A stretch of DNA of 64,000 nucleotides from Xestospongia muta (GCA_963693285.1 OY848922.1:6126923-6190922), one strand, 5' to 3'; counted from the stretch's first letter, positions 45,224 through 58,119 are shown. Notes: a model not told the origin generated them from the sequence alone. A program made the numbers and translations.

Positions 45224-45545
45224 GCAATATGGCTTAATCAACTATTAGTTGAGTTACAACCACAGAAGGAGCCATCTAAATTAGTTACAATATTTGAAGA
45301 CAATCAATCAGCCATTTGTATGCTGAAAAACTCAATTTCATGGACAAAGCAAACATATAGACATCAAATACCATTTCAACAGAGACGAAACAAAGAAAGG
45401 AACAACAGATATACAATACTACAGAACTGACGATGTGATAGCTGATATGCTAACAAAGGGATTGTATGCTGAACAATTTGAGAAACTCAGAGATATGGCT
45501 GGAGTCAAAGAATTTCATCTGATCCAAAGTGAGAAGGAGTGTTGA
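45215..45545 (+). pseudogene. Ty1/copia RNase H remnant and pol C-terminus
   Basis: The frame reads AIWLNQLLVELQP, then IFEDNQSAICMLKN, the conserved RNase H Asp-Asn-Gln-Ser-Ala-Ile segment. A one-base shift leads to SKHIDIKYHF, then YYRTDDVIADMLTKGLYAEQ, and a stop at 45543-45545 after SEKEC. This is the end of a copia polyprotein, whose RNase H removes RNA from the replication hybrid. GTGAGAAGGAG just before TGTTGAAGGACAC (45540) looks like a polypurine tract and LTR start. Integrase and most of the reverse transcriptase are missing. The fragment begins exactly where repeat X1 ends. Confidence 0.85.
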
Positions 45546-45760
45546 AGGACACTTTTAGTATCAGACTCAGACTATTTACAATAATTGCATAGAGGTCAGT
45601 TTATATAAGTAACCATGATTAAAAGAATGTGGTCTCTTTCAAGTCACATGTGTTTATATAAAACTTTCTAGTTGATTTTTTTATGTTTTGAGTTACTGTT
45701 TTTGTACTGTTGGTCAGATTGAGTTGATCGTTTTGTTGACCATAAAAGGTCTAAATCTAT

Positions 45761-45888
45761 CGAATATTTGAAAAATGGCCAAAATTTTGTCTTGTCATAC
45801 TAAGTGGCAATAAATCTGATAATCATAAAATGTGTGACACTTGTCTATGAATGTAATTATCTTATGTGTATACTTAAGTTTTCTTGCC
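45761..45888. repeat. Short repeat shared with 48874-48989
   Basis: About 120 bp, from AATGGCCAAAATTTTGTCTT to TTATGTGTATACTTAA, nearly identical to 48874-48989. In this copy it lies in the tract downstream of the presumed copia LTR start, so it may be LTR sequence. Confidence 0.75.
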
Positions 45889-46440
45889 ATATCCAACAAA
45901 GCTCTGATCATGGTTTAGTAGCAATGATATGTGAACTAACTTTTTTCAAGTGTTAAAGAAACTTATTTACATAGCTTTGTGTTTGTTGATGGCCATTATC
46001 GTGAATTAATCATTCCATCCTGCTCTTTTGTCATGTGAGTGGGTAGAATTAGTACAACTATTCTTTTATAACCAGGAATTCTCCATGTTAGAATTATGCA
46101 TGAATATCAACATAGTTTCTTATGAATGTGACAGTATGGTTTAACTCTTTAGTGGTATATGTGTTATTAGGAAGGAGATTAACATTACCATGAACTCTTG
46201 CACTTAATCCTTAATTGAGGTAGCTTAAAATAGTAGTGTCCAACCTATTTCTAATAATGCTGTGCAAAAAGAGAAAACCTGTCCTACCAATCTATAAGAT
46301 ATATTTTTTAGTCAAATGTTTAGATTCATATATACTTTACCTTTATAACTTGTATATCAACTATGTTACTTTTTTCTTTATCTTTTAGCTGATGTCCTCT
46401 GTGTTGAATTATTGCAGACATTGATATGTTGGGCATTTTT
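45881..46440. repeat. Direct repeat X2
   Basis: Second copy of 44662-45223, same orientation, more diverged. The copia fragment and its downstream tract lie exactly between X1 and X2. Confidence 0.8.
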
Positions 46441-47189
46441 AGCCCAAAATAACAAAATAAAGTGTTGAAAATCCAGTGCTTGACATTGACTCCTAGTAGA
46501 TTTGTAATGGTATAAATAGATTGGACTACTACAAGGACCATTTATATAGGAACCTCACCCACATCCAGCCTCAAATAAGTAAGCAATTTACTCTTTAATT
46601 CTGTTTACTGCTCTATTGTCTTGTGTAGCCTTTACTGAAAACTACAATGATATAAATGGCCTACAATAGCAATAGAATGAATTACCTTGTTCTCTAATGT
46701 CAACACATTCATAAATAAGAACTACTGTTTATAGTATGATTGAGTGTTTAGTTTCATTGTGTTTACTTTCAGCACTCTCTAATAACTCTCTCAAACTAAT
46801 AGTTCTCACTGTATCCTCCCTCTCTAAATGAGCACTATGTTCCATAGCTATACAAAGTATAGGAATTGTATAATAAGTGTCCATTTATCTTGTATATCAT
46901 TAGATGATGCTTCATTTAGATCTGTGGGATGCTACTCAATTTCTCTTACAAAGATGTATGACTATGTTTTACATGTAATAATGAAGATTGTATTTTCTAT
47001 AGTTTCTTCATTCTCCTCAACAATAGCACTGCCAAAGTCTTTATATTATGATTGGTGATATTCAGAGAGGTCTACTTTGTTACCTTAAAAGCATTATGTT
47101 TGATTATGAAATTAATTGTTAGTAAAGTAAAAGTAAAATCAAAAATAATAAGAAACCAAAAAACATATTAGAGTGTGAGTAATCCGTTG
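46441..47189. other. No gene seen
   Basis: AT-rich, no recognised repeat. The 76-codon frame at 46828-47058 has no support. Confidence 0.4.
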
Positions 47190-48800
47190 TCATCATTGAA
47201 GGAATGGTCTTGGTTAACGAAATCTTCCTCAATAAAGGATTCTATCTATCTATGAAAGTGGTTGTCTTGTTCAATAGTATGTACTGTTGCATATGAAATC
47301 CCTAATAATTTCCAAAGGATATTCCATTGATAAACATCTCTAACAGTATGCATCAGACCAGAAAGGTGATGGTCATCTACAAAAACAAAATGGTATAGGT
47401 TTGAATATGGAGATGGTTATCAATTATTTGGACTTAGGATAACTGAAGATTGATATCATATTCTACATAATTATACATACATAGCTGTTAGAATGTTTTA
47501 ACTAGTTCTGATGTAAAATATATGTATTAATTTAAGCAATGTACATTGGAGTGTACCTTGTGTAGAGCACCTTACATAGTAATCCATCTGGTAAAGAAAC
47601 AGGAATAGCAATTGAGTGATAATAAATGTATAGAACATACATTAAATATTTCATAGTCAGCTTACCATTTAGCCAACAGACTTGTCTTTTATCAGTTACA
47701 AACAAAAAGGAAAAACATTCTTATCTTATCTGAACATTTTGCAATATATCTTCCTTGATCATGTTTCATTTCAATGGCATTAAAACTTAAGACATCCTTG
47801 AAATGGTCTTGGTGACGTAGTGATGTCACAGTAACTTGTAATGCTTAATTATCATAGGTAAGTAGATCTGTAAATGATAATACAGCTTTCCTAATGACTT
47901 TGACATAGTACAGGACAGTTCTCAATATAACGTCAAAATACATTTCAACCATTTAAATGCATCTATCAGTACCACTGAGCAAGAAAATCTTCTGAGTAAA
48001 GTCAAACACTATAGCGTAATTGTTGGGGAAAATAGTTGAAATTGCTGTCAATAGAAAAGTAAAGTTTGATATCTCTGTTGAGTAATGCTACCATTAGAGA
48101 TGTAAACACTCCCTATATCAAAAAGGAATAAGTACATATTCAATGGTACTAAAAACTAACCTGTGGAGCTACTTTGTTTTTACAAGCAAGTATTATATCT
48201 GTTAATTGATGAGATGGTAATTAATACTAGAATAAAGTAGCAACTTCTTGAGTTGCATGCAAAAAACAGAGCAACAATGCAAAGATATTGAAGAAGTTTA
48301 AAAAAGACAGTCTTAGTAAAGTGTGGAAACAAAAGGAAGGCTAAGCCTATAGAGAAGTGACTCTTCAAATACACCATTAATACAATACTCAAACTCTGTA
48401 TTCAGTAGTGACAACTGACCTTGGAATACATACTTTAGTGTGTATACAAATAAAACTCGTATTAGTGTTGAAAGCAAATCAACAATAATATATTATGGAT
48501 AGTGAAGATGACATCAGGAAATATTACTGGAAAATAAAGAAAAGGCCATAGAATGTAGATAAGTAATAGACCTTACCACATCATCTCTATAGTCATGCTA
48601 AAATTAAATCTTATAGCAAAACATGATTCTAATGAGATCATTCCATGCTCTTATTGTGATGCCTCCTCATTTGCATGTAAATCAAACATATACCAATGTA
48701 CTCGTATAGTTATGGAGACACCAACATACATTCACAAATTGAAGATGATATCTTTTCATGAGTGTTCTACAAAGACATTCTACTGGATATCACTTCTTCT
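47190..48800 (-). pseudogene. Decayed paralogue of the ROCO-like death-domain gene
   Basis: It is collinear with exons of the gene at 59.6-64 kb. 48790-48620 reads HWYMFDLHANEEAS then HGMISLESC (compare RWYMFELRLKEEAS and HGIISLQSC). 48560-48200 gives LHSMAF, VIFPDVIF, STLIRVLFV, NGVFEESLL and LPFVSTL. 48045-47990 gives YFPQQLRYSV and LYSEDF. 47695-47655 gives VTDKRQVCWLNG with a GTAAGC donor. 47385-47260 gives HLSGLMHTVRDVYQWNIL and LLGISYATVHTIEQDNH, the death-domain exon after TTTGTTTTTGTAG. Stops and frameshifts break every segment. Splice positions match the intact gene. The GTPase half was not found between 48.8 and 51.2 kb. Confidence 0.85.
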
Positions 48801-51261
48801 GATCATTCATTTTATGAATTGAGGCAATCACAAAATTCGCTTTATGAAGCAAGTATGTGGACATTTTTATTGGGCAAATATTCAAAAAATGGCCAAAATT
48901 TTGTCTTTTTGTACTAAGTGCCAATAAATCTGATAATCATAAAATGTGTGTCGTTTGTCTATGAATGTAATTATCTTATGTGTATACTTAAATTTGTAAT
49001 TTATCAGTCTGATTTTAATGTATTTGAAGTCATGGAAAAGATCATGACAAGACCAAATCATGTTATTTGTTCTTGCTATGCTAAGTCAAGGTTCTGATTG
49101 ATTTGGTGAAATCATACAACAAGGAGAAAGTAATTCTACCAGTGTGTTTAGGAAAGAGAGACAAGAATTTATTTACCCAAACAAGGTACAAGAATCAGTC
49201 AAAATAGACACCTTGTCCCTTCAGATGTCTAGTCATTGTGTGCATACTTCAATTTACATGTATGATGAGAGAAGGATGTGGGAATTCTTTGATCACTTTC
49301 TTAAAGGTTAATTTCTGAGAAAGGTAAAATTTAGATTGTGTACAAGTGCATAAACTCTAGACTCCATGAACTAATAATTAATTTCTTAATCATCTCATAT
49401 GAGAGACATACATTTATAGCAACTCCTAAGTTAGGTCCATCTGACAAATTAACATCATAATAATTACATTTTTTTAAATTATTAACATTTGATCATTGTA
49501 GTAGTAAAATATTGCTCAAATGTATAATATATAAAGCTACCTTTTACATCTATATAATTGTCACAGTAAGAACATAATAACATCATACAAATTAAAACCG
49601 ATGTTATGGTCAGGCATAACTTCTATACTTAGTTTAAAAGTGAAAGAGGTATTTAATTAGTATTGATCAGCAATTGAATAGTAGTTAATGTTAAACCTTA
49701 AAATTGCTTAAATTTATAGACATTGTAAATTATAGTAGGATGTACTTACATAGAGAATAAATATTATACAAACTGTCACTTCTGTTAAAATTGTAGTAAT
49801 TCCAATGGTTATAAGAGCTATACTTTGAAATGAAAAAGGGTATTGTCAATACCAAGCTAGGACTGTCATTTGTAAAGATTTCCAATTTGTTAGTACTAAG
49901 AAAGACTAAAATATATCCTAGCTGCAAAAAAGGTGGACTCCTCCCAATCACACAAGTATTTGTGGATGGAGATAACTTTGTGACAGGCTAAGTTGTGTTC
50001 TTGGGTCAGTTTTAGCTGTAATCAACTACTTGGTTTATATGAATGTCTGTAAAGGAATAAAGCATTAATTCTCTTAAATTTGCAAATCAAAGAAAGACTG
50101 GCAGCAGATTTTCCTAATGATATTATTATAAACTTTAATAATATTTTTTATAGGGATAATCTTCAGTAATTATGTTACCTCAATCAGCAATTATCCAACC
50201 ATTGCATCATTGGAAACACTTCTAAGTCCATTTATCGAAGACAGTACAACACATAATATTTCCTTCTTCTTTGGTATTTTTAAAACAACAAACTATAATC
50301 ATTCTGATAATAACTACAGGCTTATATTTGTTTTTTTTCATTACTAAAACTAGGAAAGCAGCTGCTCATCTTAATACTAAAGTTAGCCAATGTTGCAGTT
50401 CTATTGCCAATGAATGCATGCATGGCTCCCATCATGAAGGATGACTATCATTGACCATAACAAGGTTATAAGCATCTATCTATATTTAATGAATCAAATT
50501 AAGTTAAAATGAGCTACGCTATGACTAACAATCAAATATTTCATGAAAAGGAATGTCGATAGCTCATTATTATATTGTTGAAGTTTAGTTTTAGAAGTTT
50601 GTTCAAACTGTTTAAGATAAGGATAAATATATTCATATAATTAGTAATTATGTTGACAGTAACTTATGTAAGTCCATTTGTTCTTCCTAGAAGCCTAAGT
50701 CACACAAAAGAATAAAAATAAAATAATATGATATGAACATGCTCTTATATGCATACACATAAACAAAAGGATCTGAAAAAAGTGCCATTTCAAAATGAGA
50801 AAATTTGTCAAGCCAATGGTTTCATAAAAATAATTGGTACACAGACATTTTGTATAAACCTTTGCATTAAAAACTCATACTATTGTACTTTATAGATACA
50901 AAATTTAATATGATTGTATAACAATATAGTTGTATTTTCTTGAAAACTAGATATGTTTGTTATATAAAAAGCTGTAAAATGCATTAGTTAACATGACAAA
51001 TGATAATCGAGCATTTAATTTTTACAGATTATGTGAAACTATATGCATAGAAAATTATAACATGATCAAAGTATTCTTAGGTTGATTTGATACACAGAGC
51101 ATTCCAAGTACATAAGTGAAGTGATCATGCCAATCTTCAACTTTAGAAAAAAAAATAGTACAAATCAGTATTTTCACTGTTCTATAATAACATTTAAATG
51201 TCATACTTAGTGTAATATTGACAATCTATGACTATTTAATGTAATCATACAGTTTTCATAC
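48801..51261. other. No gene seen; two short repeats
   Basis: 48874-48989 repeats 45761-45888, and 48983-49230 repeats part of 11565-11830. The GTPase portion of the decayed paralogue would be expected here but is not recognisable. Confidence 0.45.
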
Positions 51262-51359
51262 TTTTTCAAAAACAGTAATCTCAGGACCATTACTAATTAA
51301 TATTTTGATGAGTCTGGATGATTATAGCGAGCTGGAAAATCTAATGCAGTCCAGCCATC
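51262..51359 (-). pseudogene. Ankyrin exon with 1-bp deletion
   Basis: 98 nt instead of 99, with the acceptor GATACAG intact and GTATGA at the donor. It starts DGWTAL and after the deletion reaches a stop. The exon and about 75 bp of intron on each side (51175-51440) match 8835-9100. It lies upstream, on the same strand, of the ROCO-like pseudogene and is likely its ankyrin part. Confidence 0.75.
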
Positions 51360-51440
51360 CTGTATCAATAAAACAAAGAAGCAATACATAAACAATGCAC
51401 ACTATACAGATAAATTTCAACTCAATGTACTAGTAGCATA

Positions 51441-52530
51441 TAATACGTTTATGTTCCAATTCAAAATACATTATGTGATCTACCAATTAATAGGATGGTC
51501 AGTTATTGTGATGGAATCACAGATTATCCATTATGTAATCCATTTTTCTGTGACTTCATACCTGGAATTAGCATTCATGAAGGAGCAATAATTTTTAGTT
51601 GAATTCATGTGTTTGAGTTCATGGGTATAGAGTTATTATCTTATTGTGTACCTGACTGTAACATTTATGCATCAGAAGTCAAATTGAATATTAAGTTGTA
51701 TCCATTCTAAACTGTTTGAGTTTTGACTTTTTTAAGTTATCTTTTTAAGAGAAAGAACAAAAGTTTTTCTTTCAAGTAATGAATTCACAGATATTGATTC
51801 ATTTTTTATTTCTGCAAACATTCGCTATAATAATGCCAAAAATATAATTACCTCTGAAACAATTGTAGGAAGGCAAACTGAGTTCTCTAACTAAACACTT
51901 TCTGCATAAGCTCTAAACTGATCACTCCATATTCTTGGTTGTGTTGTCTATGTTTCCTCAGCATAATCTAATAGTTCTCTGTTATTGCAGCATTTATATT
52001 CAATTGCTCTTATAGCATACACAGAAAATGAGGATGTACTTGATGTCACAGACTCTAACTTGATTGCTCAGGCAAGGAATGAAAAATCTCTGGAATTCTT
52101 CCTGGACTTTCAGCATTATAGCTTTGATGTATGTGATCATGATTCCATTCAAACACAACATTGTCTAATTCTCTTTAAATAATTGGAATGAAACAAAATC
52201 CAATAGCTTCCCTGTATATATGACATGACAATTATGAATAAAACCACTGGTGTTGTAACTTTGCATGTGATGTGGAATGGAATTGTCAAAACAAAATCAT
52301 CAAAAAATCCTAAGTTGAATAAAAATGTTCAAAATATAGCTATAAGCCACTTATTTAGTCCTTTACTCACAAAACTTTATCCACTAGTACTAGTCAGTCA
52401 TTCTTGTTTGTAGGAATGCCCACCAAGACTTTATCCTCTATAAAGCAATAAAAGAAAGTATAAAATTAGGTATTAATGTTATAATTTGATTTGATGTTGA
52501 TCTTTCTTGATAAACACAAGTACTGATTAT
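51441..52530. other. No gene seen
   Basis: AT-rich. The frame at 51985-52182 has no domain or splice support. Confidence 0.4.
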
Positions 52531-53460
52531 ATAATGTTTGGAAAGATACTCTACCGGTAACACCATCTTATTAGCAATGGAATAAATAATTTATGATTTG
52601 TAATTATGTTTATAAATAACATAAACGGAAGTCAGTGATATTGCATTCTACCACAACATTTGTTATAAGTGAAATCAACATGAGTTCCTATCTAATTGAA
52701 CCTGTTTCTTTAGGAGATTTGTCTTGTCTTTTATCATTATCAGCAATATTTATTAATTATATATTTAGCAACAATTAACAGAATTACTAAAGTTGTATTG
52801 ATTACTTAGCAACAATATCCTTCATATTTATCTCTAATTCTGTCTATTATCTGTCTATAATTTTTTTATAATTTATTGCTAAGACACTATCATACAAATA
52901 CATCATGGCTTTAAAGCAAGGAAACCAGTTATATATAACATAATGTAACATTAAAAAGAAAACATATAACGCGTTCATTTGAAAAAAATGAGATGATAAT
53001 ATAACATGGTTAAGCATGTTTTTGGCTACAAAATGTTGTTTTGTTATTTTGTAATCATCTGTTCTGTGTAAATACTATAATTGAGAAAATGCATTTTTAA
53101 TAATTTTTCCATGTCTTCTATATCTATATCACGTGATTAAACCACAGGCTCTCGTGAAGGCCGTCTCCCTATCAGCGGAAACGAGGATCTCTTTGGACAT
53201 ATTTACTAACGTATGGATGGCTAAGCTACACCTGATTGGTGAGTGAAGTATTTAATATATTAAGTACACTATTATGTCTTTATCAGATAGGTGCCGCACG
53301 GAAGTAATACGACCTATCAGTGATGAATAACCTGGAATCAAAGAATGTTGGAATATATCAACATCTTATTAGTTAAAGGTTAGAGTTTACAAGATAAAGT
53401 GTATTGGTTTTAAGTGACAGTAATAATAACCATAAAACTACATAATGTAATATAAAAACT
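52531..53460. repeat. Direct repeat W2 with orphan first exon
   Basis: Copy of 42541-43355, same orientation, about 10 kb away, with its own insertions (for example near 52745-52870). Confidence 0.7.
53217..53238 (+). CDS. Orphan first exon, copy 2
   Basis: Same 22 nt as 43109-43130 with a GTGAGT donor. An additional ATG four bases upstream (53213) opens only a three-codon frame. No downstream exon found. Confidence 0.4.
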
Positions 53461-53559
53461 GATCAAAGTGACTACATGTATTTCTTCTATGAGTCTGTAA
53501 AATGATAATTCAAAGCTATTTTTATGGCAAATGGAAACCACACCCAAAGATGCCCAACG

Positions 53560-54640
53560 TTATTATTATTATGTAAGGTAATTATCATCACTATTATTAT
53601 TGCACAGAACAGACTGAGAGGAACACATCAATACATTCTTATTTAACATAGCATGATCTACTAAACCATTGGGAGGATTTTTTAACCCAATACATTGGAG
53701 ATGATACCACTCCAAGCTGCTATCATAGCTATGCTTTCCCCAGTGAGTGGTTGTAGACATACATAACATATCCAACAACCTTTGTCTTTCAGAACGTCTA
53801 TGATCATTTCCACTTGGTTCCAAGCATCAAATGTAAAATACTTTCTAATCAGATTAATGCATATATTTTCATCCGAACACTTCATGGACACTCTTTCACG
53901 TTGAACTTCCACTTTATCTTACTCAATAATGATCTCATTGTGCATTGTTTGAGTTACTACATTTTCATCTATAAACCAACAAAGCATCACTGTATATATA
54001 CACCAAAGTATAAATGTTAACACCTAGCACAATACCTATTAGTTTCTCCTATTAGATTTCTTAATAAATGGAGTTAACTTGTCAGTTTTCTTTTTTCTTT
54101 GGCAGCCTAATTGCAGTTAATCCAGCACCTTTCGACCTTCCTCTTTTATGCATTTTAGGTAGCATTTTCACCAAAGTTATCGTATTTCCTTTGTCTTGCA
54201 AAACTACAAATTGTTATTCATCATTGAGTATATGTTCAACTTACCATCTGATGTACTTTGATCATGCAACTCATTGTTAGATTCATTTTGAACGGATGAT
54301 TCACACATATTCTCATAATGACAGTCAGACACATTATCACAATTTCTGTTATCAAAAACATCTACATCACCTATACAAACAAGTAAAATTATTATTAGAT
54401 TCATTGTTTATATTACCAGTTTCTGCTTCCATTTCCATAATCCCAACTTTTTTCATCGAGTTCACATTTTTTTTCAAAAATTGCAAGTCTTGGATATCAT
54501 TTTCAAAATCCTTCATACCGCAAGTTGACAGTTATTGGGCTAAATCTTGTGTCAATGTAAATGCCTTTCAATATTTTTCAAGTTCAGGTGACAATCTGAC
54601 TTTAATTACAAATAGGCAATCTTTCAAAAATGTACTAAAA
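53560..54640 (-). pseudogene. Decayed transposon-derived protein with PHD-like finger
   Basis: Reading leftward: 54600-54440 gives LSPELEKY, AFTLTQDLAQ, LSTCGMKDFENDIQDLQFLK and MKKVGIMEME. 54155-54080 gives KMHKRGRSKGAGLTAIRLPK. 53910-53740 gives CSDENICINLIRKYFTFDAW, IIDVLKDKGCWICYVCLQPL and TGES. After a frameshift, 53720-53670 gives LEWYHLQCIGLKNPPN. The Cys-x2-Cys start and Trp-Tyr-His-x2-Cys middle are a PHD finger. The order recalls the C-terminal part of SWIM-containing mobile-element proteins in sponges, from memory. The second half of the finger has lost cysteines. Confidence 0.6.
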
Positions 54641-54719
54641 ATCATATTGATTACTTAGCAGTACATCCCTTGTCATATCTTTGGTACTTCCTTTTACCGT
54701 TGGAGTGAGACATATACTC

Positions 54720-56430
54720 TCAACCACCATGCACACACGCATAGTCTAATTCTGAATATCCTAAGTCATTATTAATGTGGCACTTAGGAGCATGTTTACA
54801 AGTAGCTGCTACAGTTCTCGAACTTCTGGTATATAAAGTAACACACGTATATTCTTCCTATAGTTTTAGAGCACTATTTAACTACTCGAGATCTATAAGA
54901 ATATCCCTAGTATAGCACCAAATGATCAGACTTATTGACACCTTCCATATGCAAGTTGTAATAGTCTATTATCAACAGTTTCTGTACTCTCTTAATTCCT
55001 TCTGTAACTGCTCTGGTTCTGCGTCGTGTTTCCATCATCTGTGTGGAAGGTAGATATCATGTGTACCATTCATTTGTCTTTCCACTTCAAACATATTATG
55101 TAGTACCATCATCAGTGATATCACACTATACTTCATTTATACAATGGTAATGTATTTGATTATTTGTTTTTATTATTACCTTTAGCTAAACCAGTTGACT
55201 GAAATGTCTCACTAAGTCCCTTTCCATCCTTTTTACTGTCCCACAAGCCTCATGTTCTTTCTGTTTTAGGTCCAAGAAGAGGGTAGGTAATGAGTAGTAG
55301 ATATTAGTGTACACTCTGTAACCAATGTTAGAAAGAGATGATACTAGTTCCATGACTACTCGGTGATCAAGCCCTTTCTCAGCTGAACCATCTTTTTCTT
55401 TCCTAGTAACATCAGTGGTATTGTTCATAATAAGGTATGTATAGATTTATCTGTATATAACTTGATATTATACATATGACCATTTTTGTATCAGCTGATA
55501 CCTATGCTTTGATACACCATTTTGTGGGGTTTTAGGCATACAATGAATTCATGAAAGCCTGCCCTTATATGTTATTCTGCTCTCATCAACAAATAGTTCC
55601 TGATTAGGAATGTACATGGACTGGATTGTCTTTACTAGTAAATCAAGGAGTGTCCTTATCTTTTAAATCTTATCATTCTGGTACGATCTGGTTGCTTGTC
55701 TACATCATTGAGATGGAAAAACTTCATCAACTGTTCAAATAATTTTCTGGACATAATGGCGACTTAGTACTCCAGTAAGATCTGTTACACATAAATTGTT
55801 GCATAAACTTAGATGTAAATATATGTAAGCATATATTAATATGTATTATGTGTAAACAATAGTAAACTAGTACATAGCAAAACTTACCTCACTGTAGGTA
55901 ACCCCATTATTCCCATGATAATAATAATACCCAGTAATGGATTTACTTCTCTTTGCATGGGATTTCTTATCCATTCATTACCACTTGCTTTGGATGGTCA
56001 TTTAGATGTGCTTCAGATGAGGTAAGTATTTGTTCAGCTTACCTAATTGTCTTTATATAGATTAAATTTTTTTCTTCTGATGTAAAATGGTTAAAGAAAT
56101 TCACTGGTAACTTCCCACTCATGTCAACATTTAGACCAGATGAAGCAGTAAATGGATGTACTGAGGAGGAAAAGAAATAAGAAGAATAAAATACTTAATT
56201 GTTCATTTATATGTTATGTATATATAATTGCGTGGGTGGTAAAATTACTAGGAGTGGCTGAATTAGGTGGAGTACTGAGAAAAGAAGTAAATGAAGAGTT
56301 GCTGGTTTGATTTGCAAGACTGTTACTTTGATTTGTTGGAGATCTTCATCTTCGCTGGTAGATTTGTTGATGTAACTATCGAAGTCACTATCAGAATCAT
56401 CGCTAGCTTGGTACATGATCAAAATATTTC
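54720..56430 (-). pseudogene. piggyBac transposase relic P6 (near full length)
   Basis: It starts with an acidic stretch, ASDDSDSDFDSYI and STSEDEDLQ (56410-56330). 56150-56000 gives LNVDMSGKLPVNFFNH and SEAHLNDHPKQVVMN. 55760-55690 gives AIMSRKLFEQLMKFFHLND then DKQPDRTR. 55430-55190 is an open frame with GLDHRVVMELVSSLSNIGYR, where the second catalytic Asp of the usual Asp-Asn-Phe-Tyr has become Asn, and EACGTVKRMERD. 54960-54870 gives NLHMEGVNKSDHLVLY. Order and spacing match a whole piggyBac transposase. Frame breaks are numerous. Confidence 0.85.
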
Positions 56431-56659
56431 AAAATAAGTTTTGGATGAGATAGTATATATCTCGAACTGTTTCAGCAAGCCATTGAAAGTTTTAAATGAT
56501 ATTTGCTTCAGCTGTTTGAAACGTAAAACACTTTTATATCATATATTGTGCAAAAATGGAAATTCTGTTGTATGTCCTGTTGCTGCGAAAATTGTGCTAA
56601 CCCCTAAACCGGAAGTGATTGCTCATACTCAAAGTTGCCTATATATCAATAGAGACTTT

Positions 56660-57302
56660 TGTCATATATGTGTATTGTATGTTGTTTTTGTTGTGATACT
56701 GGTATTCTTTGAAAACTTTTCACATGTTTCAATGATTCGTCTCTTAAGTAATTTACAATAATATATGCATGTTATATGACTAATTCTAACCTGTATGTAG
56801 CTTCCAGTTATATATATAACCACAGTGCCAATTGCCAAGACAAAAGATTTCATAGCCCATTGAGTTGACTTTTTAGACATATACTTCAGGAATGACAATC
56901 TCTCCTTAAAGCTAACTATTTGCATATCTACCGAAAACTCCATTCATGGAATAAAGTTAGATCTGAAATTTCTCAAAAGAGGTTCTAATATATGTTGTAG
57001 GATCACAGCCAGGTGAACCCTTGGGGATGACTTTCAACTGTCATAGAAATGAAAGAGTTTTAGAAAGACAGAGAAACGATCTTGAGATATTACGTCAAAA
57101 CGTATGAGTGGGGAAAGGCCACAAGGAGACCAATAACCCTCCTGCTTGGACATCGTATCAAGCACATACACAAAATAAAGCCAAAAAACTTCAGTAAATC
57201 ACTTGCACAAAAGCCTTTTTTCTTCCAAACATGGACATGAGAGTATCTTGGTATCTCACCATTATATTCTAGAAACTGGTTAACATACTCATCATTGATC
57301 AT
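56660..57302 (-). pseudogene. piggyBac transposase relic P7 (N-terminal half)
   Basis: 57302-57090 gives NDEYVNQFLEYNGEIPRYSH, VWKKKGFCASDLLKFFGFIL and CMCLIRCPSRR. 56960-56800 gives PFMEFSVDMQIVSFKERLSF, LKYMSKKSTQWAMKSFVLA. The second stretch is the piggyBac block leading to the first catalytic Asp, which is lost here (AIGT). The C-terminal half is absent; relic P6 follows on the same strand. Confidence 0.8.
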
Positions 57303-57320
57303 AATTTCACTGCCTACATA

Positions 57321-58020
57321 GTATATATATATGTGTGTATGTGTGTGTGTGTAGCAACTACACAGCAGAAGTATTGGTCATATAACATACTATATTCATC
57401 TACAAATATAATATGAACTGACATCATTACCAATGTTATTTAAATTGCATGAATTACTGACTTTTATTAATCTTAATTGTCACCTATTTAGTCAAAGTAA
57501 TGACATTATGTAGATATACAGATTTTTGCAGCTGGTGTAAACTGTCAATTTCAGAATTTCTTTGGGTTATGGTTATTTTAAGGAAATATTACAGGATTTC
57601 ATACTACTTTATAATTTAGAATTTTTGGGCATATATTATATATTGTTTGTCAAAATAATTTTTTATTAAAATATAAGTCAGTGTATGCTCAAGAGTGTTC
57701 CTATTGATTGCTTTATTTATTGAGTCAGTTGTATTAGTATTTCCTATATCAGCTGTTAAAGTATAATAATGTAGTTGTCTTATGTTTCATATGACATTTG
57801 TAGTAACTTGTATAAATAATATAATTGTACTAGTGGCTTCTAATTATAAATGAGTTAACTTTCTAATAATATGTTCTCCTTACCTTTATGTTATAATTGT
57901 ATACATACCAACACTTATTTATTATAAAGAATGCTAATTGTGTTATTTATAGTACATGTGTATAAGCTATATGTAAATAACCAGAAATAGAAGAGTATGT
58001 AATCTTGTATCAACTTTTAA
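57321..58020. other. No gene seen; short TA/TG microsatellite at the left edge
   Basis: 57321-57353 is TA then TG repeats. The rest is AT-rich without coding signal. Confidence 0.5.
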
Positions 58021-58059
58021 TTAAGATATATATATAGCAATATATATATAGCAATATAC

Positions 58060-58060
<1 letters not shown>

Positions 58061-58110
<50 letters not shown>
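58061..58110. repeat. TA microsatellite
   Basis: About 50 bp of pure (TA)n, preceded by two GCAATATATATATA-like units. The Ile-Tyr repeat it encodes in reverse is not protein. Confidence 0.9.
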
Positions 58111-58111
<1 letters not shown>

Positions 58112-58119
58112 CATTATAA

